Positions 61,901 through 64,000 of a stretch of DNA of 64,000 bases are shown piece after piece. Numbering within the stretch: position 1 is the first letter of the stretch; every line of letters begins with the position of its first letter. Below the pieces are notes generated by a model, which saw nothing but the letters and a program-made list of their open reading frames with translations, ran no database searches and was not told the origin of the DNA. Source of the stretch: Leptodactylus fallax (lineage: Eukaryota; Chordata; Amphibia; Anura; Leptodactylidae); assembly GCA_947044405.1 (NCBI GenBank), contig CAMRHE010000011.1:5438501-5502500 (forward strand). The letters run 5' to 3'. The translations under genes and the position numbers were made by a program.

Positions 61901-63375
61901 TATCCCCATTATTTTGCTTAAAAGTTAAAGATGACACAAGAAAACAAAATCAAAACTGTTTAGTATGTATACCTGTTTCATATTGTTCTTCAGGCTCCTC
62001 ATTTCAAGCTCTAAATTCCTTAAGGTCAATTCAAGATGTTGCTTTTCCTCCATTTCTTTGCAACACTGATCCTCTTTCTTTCTTAGTTGTTCTTTACTCT
62101 TATCATACAGCATTTCTGCACTTTTCCGTTTTTCCTCCTCTTGTTTGAGAGTAAGTCTAACTCAAAATCAAGATATGTTAAGTTTAGATTATACATTGTA
62201 GCACAAAGCATATAAAATAGAACTATTTGGCCCATTATAAAGGTATGATGTAAATTTAGTAAAGGTAATCTCCTTACAGGTTGCAGTATGTGTGAAGTTA
62301 TTCATTCCCTACTGGTCCTCAGCTGAGTCATGTGACCAGTAATAAGACTCTCCACCTTATACAGGTGGACAGGGAACCAGTTTTCTTTTTCATTCCTATG
62401 AGAGCCTCGAAGTCAGTGTCAAAGGATTGAATAAGACAGATAACTTTCACTCCACACATAAGACACTATGCCAATTGTAGGGTCAGATAACCTTTACTAC
62501 AGTTTACATCATGTACCTTTCTAACAGTCCATAGAATAACAATTTACATGGGACTACTTTAATTGCATACAGCAAATAAACCCTTCATAAAATCAGGGCT
62601 GGACTAAACGATATCACCAAGTGGAAATCAGCTCTGCATTTTGTTCCACCTTGGGCCAAATGCGCGTAAGCTATATGCTGTCACTGACAGCATCAAGCTT
62701 GATTCTTCCTGAGACAAAAACCAGAAACCAGGCAGAGACCATATAGTGGTGGTCATACAATAACTAAGTTGTGGCCTCCACTTTCATTGGTCTTTATTAG
62801 CGGAGACAGATACAGGAATATATATGTAGCAACTGGCATCAGACTGTTTGCATGTTGTTACAAGCTAGCAGATGGTTCACTAAGGGAACATGAAGGATTT
62901 GATGGTGGTCTTACTGTTACTGCTTGTTAAGGAGAAGAGGGTTTGTGACCCATCTGTGACCATGAATGGAAGTGAGGGCTGCTATGATTAGTGAAAAGGA
63001 GAAAAGTGCCTACTGGGGAAGATGGGGACCTGCCCATCTATCTTTTTAGACTTCTGAAAAACAGACAATGTCAAAAGGTCCTGCTCATCAAAGTTAGGAA
63101 CCCAATGTAAGATAATTATAAAGAATAAGTCAAAGAAGATGGATAAAAACAATATTCTAACCTTAAATTGTTGAGGTCACTTTCCCATTCTACTTTGTGA
63201 TGTTCTAACAAAAACCTGAGTTCTCTATTTTCTTCCATGATTTGTTGCACTTCTTTTCGTTCCCTTCGCAGTTTCTTTACCTCATGTGACAGAAGTGCAC
63301 GTCGTCCCTTTTCTTTTTCTATTACTCGTTCATACTCATGTATAATATTTTGGATTTTCAAGCACTTCAATGAAT
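40763..63375 (-). CDS. ANKRD26/CCDC144-family coiled-coil protein, 3' part (16 exons; 5' end outside window)
   Basis: Exons in transcript order: 63,375-63,162; 62,156-61,973; 60,344-60,204; 59,156-58,188; 56,292-56,140; 56,043-55,868; 55,302-55,209; 54,627-54,550; 53,458-53,324; 52,708-52,596; 50,415-50,286; 47,890-47,600; 46,623-46,388; 46,309-46,066; 41,646-41,601; 40,911-40,763. All splice phases agree, giving about 1,117 codons without a stop. The product is almost continuous coiled coil and matches the ANKRD26 C-terminal half (NEETLTQTVIQYNGQLNALK; NERLAETNSKLL; final VLKKNYMI). Family members pair N-terminal ankyrin repeats with this coiled coil; ANKRD26 acts at centriolar distal appendages and the basal body. 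The ankyrin exons must lie right of the window. Next to LSM8, the mammalian gene is ANKRD7; whether to call this ankrd7 or ankrd26 needs synteny, so no symbol is given. Confidence 0.95.
41601..41646 (-). CDS. ANKRD26-like exon, 46 nt
   Basis: It encodes MQQELEKNIAKELDQ plus one base. The acceptor is CTGTTTCAG and the donor GTATGT. The family equivalent is the QQELEKNI segment. Confidence 0.93.
42281..42482. repeat. MITE family A, copy 4, near-perfect palindrome
   Basis: AGGCTAAGGCCCCATGCTGC and GGGGCCTTAGCCT are the ends. The inner words GAAAAGCAGCTTT and AAAGCTGCTTTTC also pair. About 200 bp. Confidence 0.9.
42779..43037. repeat. MITE family D, complete copy
   Basis: CTAGGTTCACACCTGCGTTC and GCGCAGGTGTGAACCTAG are the inverted ends. 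Inner pairs such as GGTTTCCGTTT/GGGGAAACGGAATCC and CTCTCCGC/GCGAAGAG-like words lie between them. Confidence 0.9.
43244..43822. repeat. MITE family B, complete copy (about 580 bp)
   Basis: CAGGGTTCACACTACCGTTG and CCAACGGTAGTGTGAATGCC are the ends. Both arms are filled with AACGGACA/TGTCCGTT words. No coding capacity. Confidence 0.93.
43823..46065. other. Intron of the ANKRD26-like gene, rest
   Basis: Contains one partial MITE family A end (44,560-44,662, ending AATGTGTAGCCTTAGCCTAC). Nothing else is recognised. Confidence 0.5.
46066..46309 (-). CDS. ANKRD26-like exon, 244 nt
   Basis: It encodes (R)ANERLAETNSKLLNERQRNK, a Ser/Leu/Gly-rich non-coiled linker (LARLSSSLPFNRSLGLSGG) and NQVESYFTK. 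The donor is GTCAGT. Confidence 0.94.
46388..46623 (-). CDS. ANKRD26-like exon, 236 nt
   Basis: It encodes AHAASQDKLEQMRAENDASV through EEQKTRKSLTSKLE. The intron to the next exon is only 78 bp. Confidence 0.95.
46883..47090. repeat. MITE family A, copy 5, right end eroded
   Basis: The left end is AAGGCTAAGGCCCCACATTG. AAAAGCTGCGTTTCTGC at about 47,068-47,085 is the inverted partner, but the terminal GGGGCCTTAGCC is missing. Confidence 0.8.
47180..47484. repeat. MITE with TTAAAGGG ends
   Basis: TTAAAGGGAAGGGGTTATCT at the left and GATATCCCCTTTAA at the right are inverted. The inner words resemble other TTAAAGGGG-type elements in the window. Confidence 0.6.
47600..47890 (-). CDS. ANKRD26-like exon, 291 nt
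   Basis: It encodes IEELSSQMEKESRRYMELES through GRQELRQQLEEVNLFLQ. Heptad-rich; the LEEVNLFLQ motif is strongly conserved in ANKRD26 relatives. Confidence 0.96.
48822..49184. repeat. MITE family F, copy 3
   Basis: TTAAAGAGGTTGTCCACGCT at the left and AGCCTGGACAACTCCTTTAA at the right are the ends. The inner pair GGGGCTCCGGTGTCCTCCCA against GGGAGACACTGGAGCATCGG folds back. Confidence 0.88.
49540..49740. repeat. Dispersed repeat with GCGTTTC..TTCATCAGG wording
   Basis: AAATGCGTTTCATTGG and GTATTCATCAGGTCAG resemble a repeat class also hinted at 57,470-57,500 (CAACGCATTTCGTTCTTCC). Class unknown. Confidence 0.35.
49768..49935. repeat. 168-bp near-perfect hairpin MITE
   Basis: ACATTTTTGATCAGCATTAG and the complement (CTAACACTGATCAAAAATG) begin arms of about 80 bp with almost no loop. 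Confidence 0.88.
50286..50415 (-). CDS. ANKRD26-like exon, 130 nt
   Basis: It encodes (G)LKKLLKTAKKKLKDYEGTEQ through SEVLKMKEK. The acceptor is TTTTGCGCAG and the donor GTGGGT. Confidence 0.93.
51291..52070 (+). repeat. Composite repeat: MITE end, tRNA-like B box and a dispersed frog repeat
   Basis: GGCCCCATGCAGACGACTG at 51,291 is the end type seen at 6,064. GGTTCAAGCCC (51,604-51,614) is a pol III B-box match followed by A/T-rich text. From about 51,715 (AAATCACCCCCTTTCCCTAG) to about 52,070 runs sequence I recognise as a common amphibian dispersed repeat (AATAAAAAGTGATCAAAGCA; CCCCAAAATGGTAC). Confidence 0.55.
52596..52708 (-). CDS. ANKRD26-like exon, 113 nt
   Basis: It encodes LAVEKKKLKKLADQKKSIEE through KMQQEVT plus two bases. 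The in-phase acceptor is TCTCACTAAG, with a poor polypyrimidine tract; the TTGCAG seven bases further in would break the frame. Confidence 0.88.
52821..52926. repeat. MITE family A, copy 6, short
   Basis: ACTAAGGCACTATGGGATTA at the left and GTGGGGCCCCGGCCTTA at the right. Interior AATCCCATCCACTTTGCAGG matches the 7.1-kb copy. Confidence 0.7.
53324..53458 (-). CDS. ANKRD26-like exon, 135 nt
   Basis: It encodes VHKQSTLSQNAQDSHNLWEA through LEGLNANLSDQ. The acceptor is TCATCCAG and the donor GTAAGT. Confidence 0.92.
53644..53740. repeat. MITE family D fragment
   Basis: CTAGGGTCATACTAGCGTTC, GGTCCGCTTGGGAACCC and CTGCTTAAAAAGG match the left part of the 42.8-kb copy. Confidence 0.7.
54550..54627 (-). 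CDS. ANKRD26-like exon, 78 nt
   Basis: It encodes MRNRLEDLITNLQSTKIGLE plus DKLNQQ. The donor is GTAGGT. Confidence 0.92.
54768..55108. repeat. MITE with TTAAAGGGGAATTC ends
   Basis: TTAAAGGGGAATTCTGATTA and GAAATTCCTCTTTAA are inverted ends. Interior words: CCCCTATCCACAGGATAG. Confidence 0.7.
55209..55302 (-). CDS. ANKRD26-like exon, 94 nt
   Basis: It encodes (K)LEIENAKIEATAKQQAGQIE plus SLQKELHESVS. The donor is GTAAGT. Confidence 0.93.
55662..55859. repeat. MITE family A, copy 7, ending 8 nt from a splice donor
   Basis: AGGCTAAGGCCCCATGTTGT at the left and ATGGGGCATTAAGCCTT at the right are the ends, with inner pairing GAAGAGCTGC/GCAGCTCTTC. The right end is separated from the 55,868 exon border by only 8 intronic bases. 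Confidence 0.9.
55868..56043 (-). CDS. ANKRD26-like exon, 176 nt
   Basis: It encodes LQDLEDQFVQSERCNHQLKN through KAIKQLEEHVQ plus two bases. The acceptor is TATTTTTCAG and the donor GTAAGT. Confidence 0.95.
56140..56292 (-). CDS. ANKRD26-like exon, 153 nt
   Basis: It encodes STIRQLQQELADALKKLSMS, then EASLEVITRYRNDLEEEKQQ and LQRELEKFRNK. Very close to the RQLQQELADTLKK segment of ANKRD26. A 96-bp intron separates it from the next exon. Confidence 0.95.
56358..57172. repeat. MITE family C, complete copy with TTAA borders
   Basis: It starts TTAAAGAGGACCTTTCATGT and ends ACATGAAAGGTCCTCTTTAA, and CACATGCGGTTTTATATACC is mirrored by GGTATATAAAACCGCATGTG. The core is GC-rich, made of repeated segments with CCTGACAGT, GGAACGCCC and CAGCTCAGC words in both orientations. 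TTAA at both borders would fit a piggyBac-type duplication. Confidence 0.93.
57173..58187. other. Intron, rest
   Basis: Contains CAACGCATTTCGTTCTTCCT (about 57,473), part of a dispersed repeat. No exon recognised. Confidence 0.45.
58188..59156 (-). CDS. ANKRD26-like large coiled-coil exon, 969 nt
   Basis: This exon has 323 codons: MLNQPSETNEKEKDLAMRNI, then NEETLTQTVIQYNGQLNALK, ENMQLRQQLEDVQNKG, RFTDIFSKLRADTERQVHIV and ending LETEKVDRE. The heptad pattern is continuous. It is the longest exon in the window and the most diagnostic for the family. The acceptor is TTTTGTCAGCAG and the donor GTAAGA. Confidence 0.97.
59566..59914. repeat. MITE family E, complete copy
   Basis: TAGGGTATGTTCACACGTCT and CCATGTGAACATAGCC are the ends. 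The interior has GCGGATTTC, GATTCCGCC and CATTGTTTTCAATAGGAGGC. GC-rich island in an AT-rich intron. Confidence 0.9.
60204..60344 (-). CDS. ANKRD26-like exon, 141 nt
   Basis: It encodes VEEERNDAQRLYTQELNARV through AKKLKNKHEE. The acceptor is TATTTTAAAG. Confidence 0.93.
60380..60590. repeat. MITE family D, right end missing
   Basis: GGCTAGGTTCACATCTGCGC, GGGGGACCCGAACG and GACTATAATGGTGTCCG match family D. GAGAAAAGTCC/GGACTTTTCTCTC form an inner hairpin. Confidence 0.8.
61014..61026. repeat. G homopolymer
   Basis: A run of about 13 G, likely unstable. No other feature nearby. Confidence 0.8.
61275..61420. repeat. MITE fragment (GGGGGTTTCCCACATAA)
   Basis: TTTAAGGGGGTTTCCCACAT and AGATGTGGGTCCCACC are words shared with scraps at about 40,455-40,740 and 27,041-27,140. 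Confidence 0.5.
61973..62156 (-). CDS. ANKRD26-like exon, 184 nt
   Basis: It encodes (R)LTLKQEEEKRKSAEMLYDK, then HLELTLRNLELEMRSLKNNM and KQ. The LRNLEMEMR.LK segment is a family signature. The donor is GTATAC. Confidence 0.95.
62157..63161. other. Intron
   Basis: I see nothing beyond unique intron sequence. Confidence 0.5.
63162..63375 (-). CDS. ANKRD26-like exon, 214 nt (first visible)
   Basis: It encodes (D)SLKCLKIQNIIHEYERVIEK, then RRERKEVQQIMEENRELRFL and LEHHKVEWESDLNNL. The acceptor is TTTTTTTTAG. It needs an upstream exon ending in one G, so the gene continues right of this point. Confidence 0.9.
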
Positions 63376-63869
63376 CTAAAAAAAAGAACATACTTGGTTC
63401 ATCCAAGGACAATAAGAATGTAATGCTGACAATTCAGACGAATGACTGACAATGTTAAGAAATGAAAGCTGCGCTCTGGTTGCTATTGGTAGATACAGTA
63501 GAATATACTCAAGGCTAATATAGCACTTCTCCACACTTACTGCTTAATAATTTATGAATAATATGTAAGATTTGTTTTTTTCTATTATTTGGAATTTGCT
63601 TGTGATATTGAAAATCATTTACACCACTGATCTGTAATGTTCTTTTTGCACCAATTGCAGCTAATGCAGGAAAGAATTAAAGCGTAACTAAACTTGATTT
63701 TCTGGTATAGTCATTAATAAATGTTGTAATATACTTTATGAAGAGATTTTGACTCCTCTCTGTAAAATCCAGCATTTATTATACTTCCCCTTGCTTCTCT
63801 AGTAAGAGCTACACCCTGATTCTCACTGTGTACAGTGTATGGACTTGTGTGTAATGCAGGGAAAATATG
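63376..63869. other. Intron, rest
   Basis: No further upstream exon or ankyrin-repeat coding is recognised before the window ends. Confidence 0.45.
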
Positions 63870-64000
63870 GCCCTGTTCACATGATTGAATTTGCCGCTGA
63901 TTTTGGGGTGGATTCTGCCCCAAAATCAGCAGCAGATTTCCCCTTGATTTTGCCTTCCATTGTTTTCAATGAGTGGCAGAGATCTCAGCAGGGCACGGAA
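63870..64000. repeat. MITE family E, left part, cut by window edge
   Basis: CCCTGTTCACATGATTGAAT, GATTCTGCCCCAAAATC and CATTGTTTTCAATGAG match the copy at 59.6 kb. It runs off the window. Confidence 0.8.

Overview
This window is vertebrate nuclear DNA, most likely from an anuran amphibian (frog or toad) other than the compact-genome Xenopus type. The support is intron-split vertebrate genes in a matrix packed with Tc1/mariner elements, a piggyBac, a Penelope-like element and many foldback MITEs of kinds I associate with frog genomes. The species cannot be fixed from the sequence. Nothing prokaryotic is present.

Layout. Bases 1-26,600 hold no host gene that I can support. They are a transposon graveyard: Tc1 pieces at 1-955, 1,624-2,570, 3,317-4,930, 12,289-12,771 and 21,405-21,840; a Penelope-like RT fragment at about 13,820-14,949; a MITE split by a solo LTR (15,293-16,625); and a piggyBac element (21,845-26,034) carrying a nested hAT-like element, which itself contains a palindromic MITE and a 30-bp tandem array. 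Bases 26,821-34,159 (+) are the complete four-exon LSM8 gene (96 aa), whose intron 1 carries minor-spliceosome (U12-type) signals. Its intron 2 holds a deleted Tc1 copy and its intron 3 holds one Tc1 element inserted inside another. Bases 34,160-40,762 are the intergenic space between two converging genes. From 63,375 down to 40,763 (-) run 16 exons of the 3' part of a long coiled-coil gene of the ANKRD26/CCDC144 family (about 1,117 codons visible, ending VLKKNYMI). Its ankyrin-repeat 5' exons lie beyond the right edge.

The two host genes are probably unrelated in function: LSM8 is the U6-snRNA-specific subunit of the nuclear LSM2-8 ring, and the ANKRD26-type protein is a centriole/basal-body and membrane-associated coiled-coil scaffold. 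Their adjacency is informative, because in mammals LSM8 neighbours ANKRD7, a short ankyrin-only relative of ANKRD26.

The most interesting signals are: the U12-type intron in LSM8, with a SINE ending almost at its branch point; a nearly intact Tc1 relative with DD38E catalytic spacing; a DD35E element nested inside a DD34E element; two Tc1 copies sharing the same internal deletion; the full-length ANKRD26-type protein at the ANKRD7 locus; and a MITE lying 8 nt from a splice donor. All identifications were made by reading the sequence, without database searches.
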